In this document: in pieces, positions 32,394-42,881 of the stretch
How positions within the stretch are numbered: the first letter of the stretch is position 1
Layout of the letters: every line of letters begins with the position of its first letter
Translations under genes and position numbers: made by a program
The notes under the pieces: model-generated
The model's input: the letters and a program-made list of their open reading frames with translations, nothing else
The model's database searches: none
Told to the model about the DNA's origin: nothing
NCBI GenBank assembly: GCA_018398765.1
Contig: JAHBMJ010000451.1
Location: forward strand, 1-47,540
Source of the DNA: Chromera velia
Taxonomy: Eukaryota; Sar; Chromeraceae
Reading direction: 5' to 3'
DNA: 47,540 nucleotides

Positions 32394-32628
32394 TAGAATT
32401 TATACTAGGCACCGGCTAGAGAAAAAAAAAAAAAAGGAGACGATCTCGGGAGATTTTTTTTTTTTTTTTTACTTTTTGACGCTGAACAACACTTAACAAC
32501 ACTTGTGCAACACACAAACAACACTTGTGCAACAGTTAAACAATAGTTGTTTAACTGAAAAAGAAAAAAAAAAGAAGACGATCTACGGAGATCTTTTTTT
32601 TTTGTCTAGCCGGCGCTTAGAATTTATA
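32394..32628. mobile_element. Short foldback/MITE-like element with 11-bp flanking duplication
   Basis: The sequence TAGAATTTATA occurs at 32394-32404 and at 32618-32628. Between the copies the ends are inverted: GCACCGGCTAGAG plus A-run on the left, and a T-run plus TCTAGCCGGCGC on the right. Just inside each end is an A-run, a GACGATCT..GGAGAT hairpin and a T-run. The centre holds repeated AACAACACTTGTGCAAC and the palindrome GTTAAACAATAGTTGTTTAAC. There is no coding capacity. The structure fits a non-autonomous DNA transposon; the family is not recognised. Confidence 0.6.
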
Positions 32629-34744
32629 TGGGAATTTGGGATCACGTCTGCAAAAAAAGTTTAAAAAACTTCAAAAAAGGCTTTAATTATATAATCACTT
32701 GCAGTATATAAAAATAACATATTTAAAAAATATATTTCAAAACCAATATGTAAACATATTTCAATTTTTTAATTTCAAGATTTTTCAAGTTTTTTTTTTT
32801 TTTTCTTTTCTTACAGTACGTCGCCTAATACAAAGTTAGTAATGATATTTAAATTACATTAATTCCAGTATAGATTCCAGTATTGGTTATACTATACAGA
32901 TTAGTTATGATCGACGAAGGCCACGTGCACTATGTAATTATAAGTTTAGCAAATGCTAGAGCAAATGCCTTTTCAATTTATTTTTTAAAAGCATTTTTAA
33001 AACAATGTTGACATTAAAATTTTTGAAGTAGAGACCAGTCTTCTCGACTGCTTACAGCAATCGTGACTCGTCATCGATGGTTATAAAGAGGTGAATGAAT
33101 AACCAAAAGAAAGGGCCTTCTGAAAGGCTTGAGGAAATTAAGGCTGGAAGCCTGCATTTTAGAGGAGCTGGGAGCCAGAAAGATGAACGATCGTTCTATA
33201 CAGACTACAGTGGCCTGCAGGGCCACGCTACATCGTTCGATTAATATGGGCTTCTACGCTAGTTCTAGCTTGCGAAGCCACACACTGGATGCATAAATAA
33301 AACATCCAGTCGATTTGTTCACTCTTTTTTTCTCTTCTCGTCTTGCAGACGACGACAAAGAAAAGGGCTGTACGTACGGGCCTTAAACTGCAGGCCACGA
33401 ATCTATTCCAAACCCCCAGGTAGAGAGAATAAATAAGACGAGGCTGACAGCACCGTGATGACAAAAGCTTGTCTGTTCACTATTATGAGGACACGGATGA
33501 TTGAAACCCCCCCAAAGCTGGAGTTTATCCATCCTACCCCGCTCGATCAACCGAAGCTGGGGAAAGGAACTAAGAAAGGAAACGGGTCTCCTTACTTACT
33601 TAGCAAGACAATCAATGCATTCTATGCTCTAGCTGGCATCCTTTCATTCTTCACCTCTTATTCCCTCTTCCTTTAGGCACCAGTTGCTTTGACAGAAAAG
33701 TCGATCCATCCATTCATTCGTGCATGAACGACAGGCACGAGGCTGATCTTTTCCGTCCGTACCCATACTTTTTGCACCTCACTGGCAAAAGACAGTCCAA
33801 TGCATGGTCTTCTGTCTTTCTCTGCGTCTCTCTATGATCATGATAGTCACCAAGGTCCAAGGCAAGCTTCTTTGTCAGCAATCCCACACTTCACTCCAAA
33901 TCTTCTTTCGCTCTCTCTCCGGCTCTCCCCTCTTCTGCATTCACACTGAAAGCAGGTGGGTAGGAGGTCGCGGCATTCAATTCCTTTCGATCAAGCTTGT
34001 GATACAAAAAACTGGCTTGATTGATTGATGCCTGTCACATTTCTTCCTTCCTTCTGCCATTCACTCAGCGAGCGACTGCACACGCAGGAACTCAAAATCA
34101 TTCATTGTTGGCTGATTACTTGTCTCTTCTTTCCTGTTCCATTCTTGTCTTCGGGAGACCGTTGCTCGAGCCCCTTGCAGCTTTCCTTCCTGGCTCCCTG
34201 GGCAGCTGCATACAATCATTCCGATTTGGTCAGCTAAGCACCTCGTCTTTCAAGTCTTGTGTACACGCGGACGGAAGAAGAGACACCGCCGCCATGCCGA
34301 GAAGAGGCAGAAGGATCGATGCATGCACAGACAGACAGAGAAGCAAAACAGAAAGAAGGGCAGGAAAGACCTCCCTCCCTGACAAAAACACAGGCAGAAC
34401 CCGATTGAGGCGACCCGCACATTACAGTGCAAGCTTTCTCTTTCTCTTTCACACACAACTCCTCATTCCATTCCGAACTGACTTCTCAGCGACCTCCCCA
34501 CGCCGTTGCATGTGAGGAATGAATGCAGTAAATGAGAGAGAGAGATCCTCCCACCAGACAGGCAGGTAGGCAGGCAGTCAAGCGACAAGAGACGAGAAGA
34601 GAAAAGTCGAGTCAGGTTAAGACGAGGCAAGGCGAGGTGGGGCAGAAGAGACGAAGCAAGTACGTAAGAAACCAGCAGGTATGCAACAGCAAAAGAGGAG
34701 ACCAATTTTGGTCCATCCTCCCATTGAATTCTATGAGTGTCGAT

Positions 34745-34952
34745 CTCTTCGTTCTTTCTTCCTTTGCTTCCTTCCTTCCTTCCTTTCTTTCTTTCTTTCT
34801 TTCTTTTTTCCTTCCTTTCTTTCTTTCCTTCTTTCTTCCTTCCTTTGCTTTCTTCCTTCCTTCCTTCCTTTCTTTCTTTCTTTCTTTCTTTCTTCCTTTG
34901 CTTTCTTCCTTCCTTCCTTCCTTTCTTCCTTCCTTCCTTCCTTCCTTTCTTC

Positions 34953-34983
<31 letters not shown>

Positions 34984-35017
34984 TTCTTCCTTCCTTCCTT
35001 CCTTCCTTCCTTCCTTC

Positions 35018-35048
<31 letters not shown>

Positions 35049-35105
35049 TCCTTTGCTTTCTTCCTTCCTTTCTTTCTTTCTTTTTCTTCCCCTCATTTTT
35101 TTGTC
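34745..35105. repeat. Second polypyrimidine (CTTT/CTTC)n tract, about 360 bp
   Basis: TTTC and TTCC tetranucleotide blocks like those at 31396-31694, with occasional TTTGC interruptions. It translates only to Phe/Leu/Ser/Pro peptides. Confidence 0.95.
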
Positions 35106-35953
35106 TCTTTTTCTGTCTGGTCGGTCTGCCTGTGTCTTATCTGAAGTGCAAGCAAGTGAAGAATTAACAAAATGCAAGAGGAGAAGAAAGGAGAGACAGG
35201 CTACATACTGCCTTCCACGCTGCTCGCTCCCCTCTCTCCCCAATACTTGCCCATCTATGTCTCCGGTTTCGAACAGCGTCTTCGGCTGCCTCTCCTCCCT
35301 TCCTTTCTGTTGCCCTCCCTCTTTCTAGCTGCCTTCCCTTCCCTTCCCCGCCTGCCACCGACACCAACAGGAAGACGTTGTTCGGTTCAGGCGAAAGACG
35401 GGAAGGGAAAGGGATGAGCGATTCAACCCAATGACCACTTGCCTTTCTTTGCATTTGCTTAACGAATAAGAAAGAAGAAACGGCGCAGAAGAACAGAAGG
35501 GAAGAGAAGAGAAGAGAAGAGAAGACGACAGGACAGGCCGACCTTCTGACAAAAACAAACGAGAAAGGCCGACCAAAAGGTAGAGGAAGAAATTAGGGAA
35601 GCATGCGTCGACGTGAATTTCACAGGAAGAAGAGAAGAGGAGAGGGTGTGAAAGGATGGATGGATGGATGGATGGAGGACACAGCAAGCACCTGCTGGCA
35701 CAGTGCCGTTCTTCGACAGCACACCACACTCTCAAACACACAAATACAAATACACAGACGCAAACAGACAAGCAGGCAGTCGCACACTGTCGATCGGAAT
35801 TGTCCGACAGGTCAATCAATCAATCCTCGCAGGAGAAAAGACAAGAGAAAGAAGAGGACGGACCGGTCAAGAAGGAAGAAAAGAAAAAGGAAAGAAAGAG
35901 GGAAGGAAGCCGGAGGAAGGTCAGCCTACTGCTGCCAAGCCTCGATTGGGATT

Positions 35954-36026
35954 TCAAACAAACAAACAAACAAACAAACACACACACACACACACACACA
36001 TACACACACACACACACAAACAAAAA
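35954..36026. repeat. (AAAC)n-(CA)n microsatellite
   Basis: Five AAAC units are followed by CA repeats with one TA interruption. Confidence 0.9.
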
Positions 36027-36926
36027 GATTCACACACATTTTCCATTCCGTCCTTCCTACGCACGCACCTGCCCCTTTCCACTTCAAATTCTCAGGAGAA
36101 AACAAAATCGGGGGGGGAGATGAGCGCAGATCGCAAGAGAGAGAGGAATGCAGGCAGAACATCGATAGAAGAGAGCATAATAGAAAAGAAAAAACAGAAA
36201 AGAAGGACGGACGACGAGGAAACGCGAGAAAAGAAAAAGTCTTCCGAAAGGCAGCCAGGAAGGAAGGCCAGTGCACTCACTTCTTTCATTAATGCAAAGA
36301 AGAAACAGGAGGGACCTCCCTCGAAAGCCTCGCTCCTTCATTTTAGTATCATGCAGACAGGCACACACACACATACACACACACACTTCCGGGAAGGCCG
36401 ACTCGATGTAAGAAGGATGACAGAAAAGGAAAGAGGGAAGAAAGGGAACTTCAAAAGCTTTCAAGGAGAGGCAGAAGGGGGCCTCCCGCTCTCTCTATAT
36501 GATTTAGACTAACATTCGAACACAACGATCGATCGATGCATTCCTTCATTCACGACAGTGGTGACACATTCCGTTTTCTGCTCTGCTTCTCATTTCCGGC
36601 CAGGCAATTCCAAACCGAACCCTCATTCAACTATGCCTCTCTCTGTACCCAACTGGAAAGAGACGGGAGAAAGGAAGGCCACCCAGAGGCAAACATGCTG
36701 TTCCCGAAAGGTCCTTTTTGCATTTTACTCTGTGCTGATCTCTCAACCATTTCTCTCTCTCTCCTTCCTGACTGCCACAGGGGCCGGAAGGTAGGTTGAC
36801 AACAAGAACAAACAAAACAAGGGGGGAGGGAAAGCAAGCAACAGAAAGAAGGAAGGCGGCTAGTTGCTCTCCTTCCACTCAGTCCGTTGTCAACTCTCTC
36901 TGCTTGCTTCGCGTTTGCAATACTAA

Positions 36927-37235
36927 TTAGAACTGCACTTCGTCCATTTCGATTAAACCGTTTGTCGTCTCCTTGCTCTTTTCGTCCTGTCTGGCTTGCA
37001 ACGTTTTGTCCGCTAGCCAGACACAGAGCTCGATAAGAAAGGAGCCTTCCCTCGTATTCGCCTCTTCTACGGCAAGGTTTGGTTCTTTGCTTTTTTCATA
37101 CAGAGCTTCAACAAGCCTTCTTCCTCTTCCTTCCTGTCCAGTTTGATGCCCTTTGGGCCTTTGGGTGAAACAACAAAAGGCTGTTTTTGGTTGGTCTGAA
37201 TATTTCGCGTCTACGTGCCATCCCAGTTCACTCAC
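36927..37235 (-). CDS. Unassigned open frame directly after the CCCH gene stop
   Basis: This frame continues, in the same reading frame, after the TGA at 37244-37242 that ends the CCCH gene. It encodes about 100 residues of varied composition, including RRLVEALYEKSKEPN and FLIELCVWLADKTLQARQ. It looks more like real protein than its surroundings, but I recognise no family. It could be an alternative C-terminal extension (see the finding on the stop codon), part of the 3' UTR, or chance. The initiation site shown is a GTG, so it is unlikely to be an independent gene. Confidence 0.25.
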   Translation of the reverse strand: MSELGWHVDAKYSDQPKTAFCCFTQRPKGHQTGQEGRGRRLVEALYEKSKEPNLAVEEANTREGSFLIELCVWLADKTLQARQDEKSKETTNGLIEMDEVQF

Positions 37236-37241
37236 TCACAC

Positions 37242-40200
37242 TCACTGAACTGTCGGAACATTCCACACCATGCCGCCCTCATCTGCACTGCTCATCCTCT
37301 GACGGGAGGGTCGCCTCCCTATGCCCGGAATCACAGGCGAGTTTGACCCCACGCTGCTGCTGCCCCCCTCCGCTTCTGAGGACGAGGAGGACGGAGCAGA
37401 GATCCCACCACCCCCATCGCTCTCACTCGTCATCAGAGCGCCCCTCCCCTCCTCACCCCCGTCTCCTCCTACACCCTCCACCACACAACCACTCTGCGGC
37501 AGACTCCCGGCGTGCCCAGTCGTCTCTCTGTGTCTGCCCTTCCCCTTGTTGTCCTTATCCGAGGAAGAGGATGAGGAAGACGACGACGACGCGTCAATTG
37601 CAGACGGCGAGGGGCCCTCCACTGTAGAGGCCCCGGGGGAACCTGCGGCCTCCACCCACGAACCGTCCCCTGCCAGGTTGAGCAGAAAACGGCCGTACCT
37701 GCACCCAGTGGGGATATTAAGAGAAGAAGTCGGAGGAAAGGCACAAAAACACATGTGCATGTACACGCACAAACACACGCTCACACACTTACACACACAC
37801 ACACTCACACAGAGAGAGAGAGAGGAAAACAGGGAGCCGCGACACCGACGTGAACTCGCCCCGACATGGAATGAGTGACAGAAAGATAGACGGACAGACA
37901 GGGGATCCGCCCCTCATGCAGTCGCTAAGTTCCAAGGCAGCAGCATGTGCAAAGAAGGAGAGGTCGGAGGATTTCTGCCTTCTGCTTTACCTATTTTCAT
38001 GCAGAGCATTTTTCTTTTCATTCTCTTCTTCTTTCTTCAACATAAATCATCGGGTCTATCTTTCCCTCTGGCCCTTTCTCCCAGCAGTCAGAGGACAAGG
38101 AAGGAGCACGGGAAGGAGTCGCTCACGTTCACATCTAAGAAAACGTCTTTCAAATCAAAAAGGAAGCAGAAAATTCAAGCTGACAGCCAAGCCCTCATCA
38201 CACTCACTTGGGGAATGCGTAGGGAACCCTGGCACTATGCAGAGCGTGGATGTAGTGTTCGATTTGGTGCTGGTGTTGCTGGGGCGTCTGCTGGGGAGGG
38301 GGGCCGACTCTCTCCTCCCCCACGTGCAAAAACGGGCACAGGCCCTGGGCGCAGGGGAAGTTGGGGCACGTGACCTGTTTGTACAGCTCTGGGTGGTACC
38401 ACACCTCCTCCAGAGTGTGGGCGTACCTGCATGCAGGCTCGGGTGGGGTTATGCATGGCACAACATACACATGTGTCGTTTTGAATGCATCTTACCGTGC
38501 CTGTCGACTCCAAAAGAAAAGAAAAGAAAAGAAAAGAAAAGAGGAACATGCCCTCGACTGATCGATCGGACAGGCACCCGTCCCTTCAGTGCACCAACAT
38601 TCCCGCAAGTCCCGTCAGAGCGATCGCCAAGGACTTTCACAGGTCCTTGTCAAAAGACGAATCAAGCACAATTAAGTTTTCCGCCCACCTGCACGCTGCT
38701 CCGTTGGGACACCTGCTGGACGCCGTGCCCTTCCTCCACCCCTTCACGATCTCTGCACAGAGCGCAGGAGAGTACCCCACAGACGGGGGCCGTCTCCTCA
38801 TGCTCTTCTGGGAGATGTGCGACTGGAGACATCGGTCCTCCATCGAGCAGCCGTCGTTCGAAGAGGCGTTGCGACACACCTGCATGCACACGCACGTGCC
38901 TTTTTGTGTACATACGCGCCCCACACACACCCGAACCAAACTCCTTATTTGGTCTACACAAAGAAACAGAAAAGACCGAAAGCCAAACCGTAAGCGAAAG
39001 GCATGCGATCCACAAAACTCCCTTTCCTCCATCAACGATAAGTCGGAACAACTCTATGCGGAGATAAACTGCGGGAAAGAGAAAAAGTCTCGCCTGAAGG
39101 CCGGGAAAGAAGCTTCGCTCTCGGACAAATACAATGAAGCCCGCCTTTCCCTCGGACTCCCTCCCTCCCCCCCTCCCTCCCTTCAACTGACCTCTGTGCG
39201 GAAGAGGCTGAGGTCGAAGGAGCTGAGTCGCCTCTTCGGCAGGCCAGACCCCGGTCCGATATGCATGGGCCGGGAGCCGTACGACTCGGGGTAGAGGGGA
39301 ATGCCTTGCTCCTGTGCGATGGCGGTGAATCTGATCATCTGCTCTCTCTCCTCAGGACTCAGAAGACGACCCTGCTTCGGTTCGTGGGCATGGGGGCAGA
39401 AACCCCGACGGCAGTTCTGGTGTTTGTGGTCTTCGCACGGCATCTGCTTGTACATGAGTGGGTGGAATCGTATCTCTTCGACTGTGTGCGCATAGGAACA
39501 CTTTCGGTCCATCCGGCATCGCCGTGCAGATCCGGATAGAATAATGGGACAAAGCTGGGGGACGTAAAAGAACCTGTCGGGGGGGCGGCGGCGGTAGGGC
39601 TCTTCCGAGATGTGAGAGAATTTACACAGGTCTTCCCACCTGCAGCCAGCCTCAGAGTGAACCCGGCAACAGAGGAAGGATCTGAACCTACTCAAATCCT
39701 CTCTGGACAAGCCCTGCTCTTTGCTGACGTTCAAAACCCTCTCTCTCTCCCTCTCATCTCCACCCAACGCCCCTCTTCCTGTAGTCGGCACTTCTCTTTT
39801 TTGCTGCTGCTGGGGCACTTTCGTTCCGCTCCCTGCTTCGGCACATTCTTGGGGTGCAGTCACTTCCTTCGTGTTCGTTCCGTTTCCTTTTTTGCTCGTG
39901 GCCCCCTTTACCCACACGAGTCTCCTGTAATTCGCCCTTAAGTTCCCAATCATCGTGTCTGGCCACCCGAAGGATCGGAGATCCCTCACTGCCTCCTGCT
40001 CGAATCTGTCTTCGGGCATTGACAGAACGAGACGGGAAGAGAACAGACCTATGCCAATGATGTCCTTGAGAAGACATTCAGGCACGCAGTCAAGGACCAT
40101 TCCGTCCTCACAAAGCCTCCTGAAATCCTCCTTCTTTACCATTTTCTCAATTTCGTCAGCAGGAAGAGGAGCGGACATGGACATAGAAGGTGACGGTGCC

Positions 40201-40358
40201 AATTGTAGTTCTTGCTCCTGAGGTTCGCTGTCCCTTTCTTCGGCTTCTGCATAGAGAAGCCCATCCAGAATTTCCAATCCGGCATGGCCCTCTAGTCGGC
40301 CTCCGTCTGCAGATCCCTCTACTGAGGCCTGACTGCCTTCAGCTGCTGATAGGAACAT
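37242..40358 (-). CDS. Unkempt-like RNA-binding protein with six CCCH zinc fingers, four exons
   Basis: Exons 40358-39192, 38879-38689, 38426-38208 and 37698-37242 join in phase to a 677-residue protein with an ATG at 40358 and TGA at 37244-37242. The N-terminal 200 residues are acidic and unassigned. Module 1 holds fingers at Cys231-Cys239-Cys245-His249, Cys270-Cys281-Cys287-His291 and Cys308-Cys316-Cys321-His325. Module 2 repeats the pattern at Cys391-Cys400-Cys406-His410, Cys430-Cys446-Cys452-His456 and Cys473-Cys478-Cys483-His487. Each module has the same signature: DLS.FR, then finger, then RRRPP, YxPxLC, YAHTxEE, HPxxYKQ. Two clusters of three CCCH fingers with RRRP and YAHT..E..HP..YK is the arrangement of Unkempt, which binds UAG-containing mRNA and represses translation in animals. 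The C-terminal 150 residues are Ser/Gly-rich, as in many RNA regulators. The duplication is old, since the modules are well diverged. Introns are 312, 262 and 509 bp. Confidence 0.85.
38512..38542. repeat. (AAAAG)n microsatellite in CCCH gene intron 2
   Basis: Six AAAAG units in the intron between exons 2 and 3. Confidence 0.9.
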
Positions 40359-41049
40359 CTGGTTGAAAGACCGTCAGTCAACTACTTGGAGATCAATCAA
40401 GAAAACTGCGGCAGGCCAGCAATCATCGTAACTCAAACTAAGCTCGACCGTCTCCGGACAAAATCAAAACGTACACTGCGGATAAAAACAAAAGGAAAGA
40501 ACTACTGCCTACTTGAAAACACTGCTTTGGTGGACTCAGTAGGATACTTTGCCAGGGACTCATGCACTTCCTCTGTTCGAACCATTGAATTGCAAGCTTC
40601 GAGACTATCGGAGTGAGCAAGGCGTTCGTAGTCTAGCTCTGACTGATCGCCCGATCACTTTTTTTAATTGTGTGTCAAAATTTGTTAGCTATAGTGCGGC
40701 GCGGCCCAGCGGGCCCCATCCACCTGTCAAGCGCCGCCGCCAAACCTGCCGCCCCCTCACTTTAACTTCAAGGCACTCATCAACAGCAACCTAACGTAGG
40801 CTAGAAGCCCTAAACTGAGAACCCAGATGGTTAGAGTGGGTGCCGCCGCAAGCTCTAAATCTAATAATAGTGAGATAAAAAAATAAAATCAAAGGATGCG
40901 AAGCGCACCAGTCCCCCGCGTAGATGGATTTTAAATTGTTCTCTTTGCAAAGGTAATCAAACAACAGATCTTAAAAAGAGAAGAAGAGGTGACATGGTGC
41001 TTTAGCGGCATAACATGATCACATGAAAATAAAAAAAAAGTAACGTCCA
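40359..41049. promoter_or_regulatory. Divergent region upstream of the CCCH and HNH-like genes
   Basis: About 690 bp separate the two start codons. The first 250 bp next to the CCCH gene keep gene-like composition. A GC-rich patch (GCGCGGCCCAGCGGGCCCC, about 40701) follows, and the part near the HNH-like gene is AT-rich. No TGCATGCA motif is seen, unlike the other two divergent regions. A tRNA-like A-box (TGGTTAGAGTGG, about 40828) has no matching B-box or cloverleaf. Confidence 0.35.
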
Positions 41050-42279
41050 ATGGCTTCTACTAGACTATTGGCACCTGAGAAAGCAATTTCTGACCTTACA
41101 TCTCTTTATAGTAGAAGAACAATACAAAAACATGAGGTGCATAATATAATTCTGAGTATCATTGAGAATCCTTTCTGGCCAATCTGGCAGAAAGATAAAA
41201 AACGTAGATTAGTTCTTACAATTTGTTGCACAGCAAATGGGAACAAGTGTCTGGTCTGTCATGCAGCCCTTCTAATTGACAGGCAGACAAAACGGAGAGA
41301 AGTGGGTAAGGAGACAGTCCTGGCCTCCTATGATAGTGAAACAACAGAGGTGATCGTTCTCTCTGTTATACAGCACCACTTTCACCATACATGTCTGCCT
41401 TTGCCTGAACAGCCGAAGATTAGCGATGCTCCAAAGACTGCCCTCTCGGATATGTACCGGCTGGTCGCTCCAGAGGATGCAAAGAGGCAGCTGCCAGGGT
41501 TGATCAACGAGTTTCTCTGTTGTGAGCTTCTTTGTGCCAGCTGCCATGGAGAGAAGAAACACGAACACTGTCGGCACCCTCCAACCCCATCCCCACGTGT
41601 CAGTCTTTTTTTTTCTAAATCTATTGCGCTGCAAATGCATACAGTGTCATATAGATATACATGCATGCATTTTTCTTTTCGTTCTTCATGTATGTGCATG
41701 TGCAGGTTGATCAAAAGCTTCGAGCCGCCAGACAAAGAGGGGCTAACATTATGAAGAAGGCTGTTGAAGACCTTAGCAGAAGGAAGCAGAGGAACCCGGC
41801 ACGCATGCTGCGGCAGACATGTCAGCATCCTTTTCTTCTCCAGTGTCTTCTTCTATCTGACGCATTTTTTTTTGAATGGGTGCCTCTTCTTCTTTCTCGG
41901 TTTCCATTTCTTCTTCCTCTTCCACATTCTTCTTCCTTCGCAAGACAGCAGGAAAGCCCATGGCTTATTGAACCAACCGAATTGCTTCAATCAACTTTAC
42001 AAAGCCTGACTGTGGTCTCTAAAAGATCTTTTCGTTCTATTTCCATGTCCATTACAACTGTAAGTCGCTTCTGGGCTGCTGCTTCTGCAAGTTGTAGACA
42101 ACAAGAAAGAACCGAATTCGATTCCAAAGAGATTCAATACGCTGCGTGTGCAATGCAGCCTTGCTCTCATCTTTTTTCTCTAAAAATCTTTTCCTGCCTG
42201 AGTGCTTCACACTTTCATGCAGAATGCCTGCTCTTGCCAGTATGTGAAAGCAGTATGCTCGCAGTGCATTAGAAACTAA
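41050..42279 (+). CDS. HNH-endonuclease-like zinc-binding protein, multi-exon
   Basis: Exon 1 (41050-41598, ATG start) contains CLVCHAALL, IQHHFHHTC and LLCASCHGEKKHEHC. Two Cys pairs flanking a His-rich centre is the layout of HNH (His-Cys-His) nuclease domains, which cut DNA and occur in mobile elements, repair enzymes and homing systems. Exon 2 starts at 41706 after TGTGCAG, in matching phase 0 (VDQKLRAARQRGANIMKKAV), and is basic. A third exon likely ends at 42059 with a perfect donor (ACT|GTAAGT), encoding ESPWLIEPTELLQSTLQ. The last begins at 42223 after CATGCAG and ends NACSCQYVKAVCSQCIRN, a Cys-x-Cys...Cys-x-x-Cys tail, then TAA at 42277-42279. The border between exons 2 and 3 is unresolved. 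Genes on both sides of it are or may be mobile-element derived, so a transposable origin is plausible. The product could be a DNA-binding zinc protein without nuclease activity. Confidence 0.55.
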
Positions 42280-42881
42280 AAAGGTGCATGGATCACACAC
42301 CTCCAAAATGAAGCCAGTCAATTCGTTTTTCATGTGTGCACATCTACCTGGCACCATGATCCAGAAGTGAAACCTGCCGGTGTGCTAATCCATACATCCA
42401 CACACCCAGTTTTCTATTTGAGTCTGCTTTTGCACTGGCTGACCAGTCGCCTGAGCGGCGTCTTGCTTCAGCTTGAAGTGCGCCTAAAAGCAGCCTACAC
42501 ACACAGATCAATCAGAGATCAGCAATGTACTCATACATTCAGTTATAGGTTTGTGTAATGCCATGCATATGTAAATCGCGGTCAGTCAGTCAGTGAGTTA
42601 GTGTGTATATCTGTCTGTCTGTCTCTATGTCTGTGTCCCTGTGCGTCTGTCTGTATGTCGATCTGTATGTCTGCGTGTCTGTATGTATGCGAGCATGTGT
42701 GTTGATTGTATTGATGCATATGTATGATAGATGTGTGCGCGTACGTATATATACATACGTGTATGCCTGTGTGCGGCCGAGCTGTGTGCCTGCAGGGTGA
42801 TGGATCGGAGCCGAGCCGCGCTGACTGACGTTTATCGACCTGACAGACGGTTAGCCGAGATTCATTCCCCTTTTATATCCG
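42280..42881. other. Short intergenic stretch
   Basis: No gene seen. It contains a TGTC/TGTA microsatellite-like run at about 42605-42700. Confidence 0.5.

Larger units (their letters stand above)
32629..36926. other. Gene-poor, repeat-rich region
   Basis: AT-rich to about 33050, then mixed sequence to 34700, a polypyrimidine tract, and purine-rich DNA with CA and GGAT repeats to 36500. A palindrome GTGGCCTGCAGGGCCAC lies at about 33210. Open frames are low-complexity products of the repeats, and no domain is recognised. A lightly conserved multi-exon gene cannot be excluded. Confidence 0.45.

Noticed and set aside
40800..40900. tRNA- or tRNA-SINE-like sequence with an A-box match
   Set aside because: No B-box, no anticodon arm and no acceptor stem could be folded.
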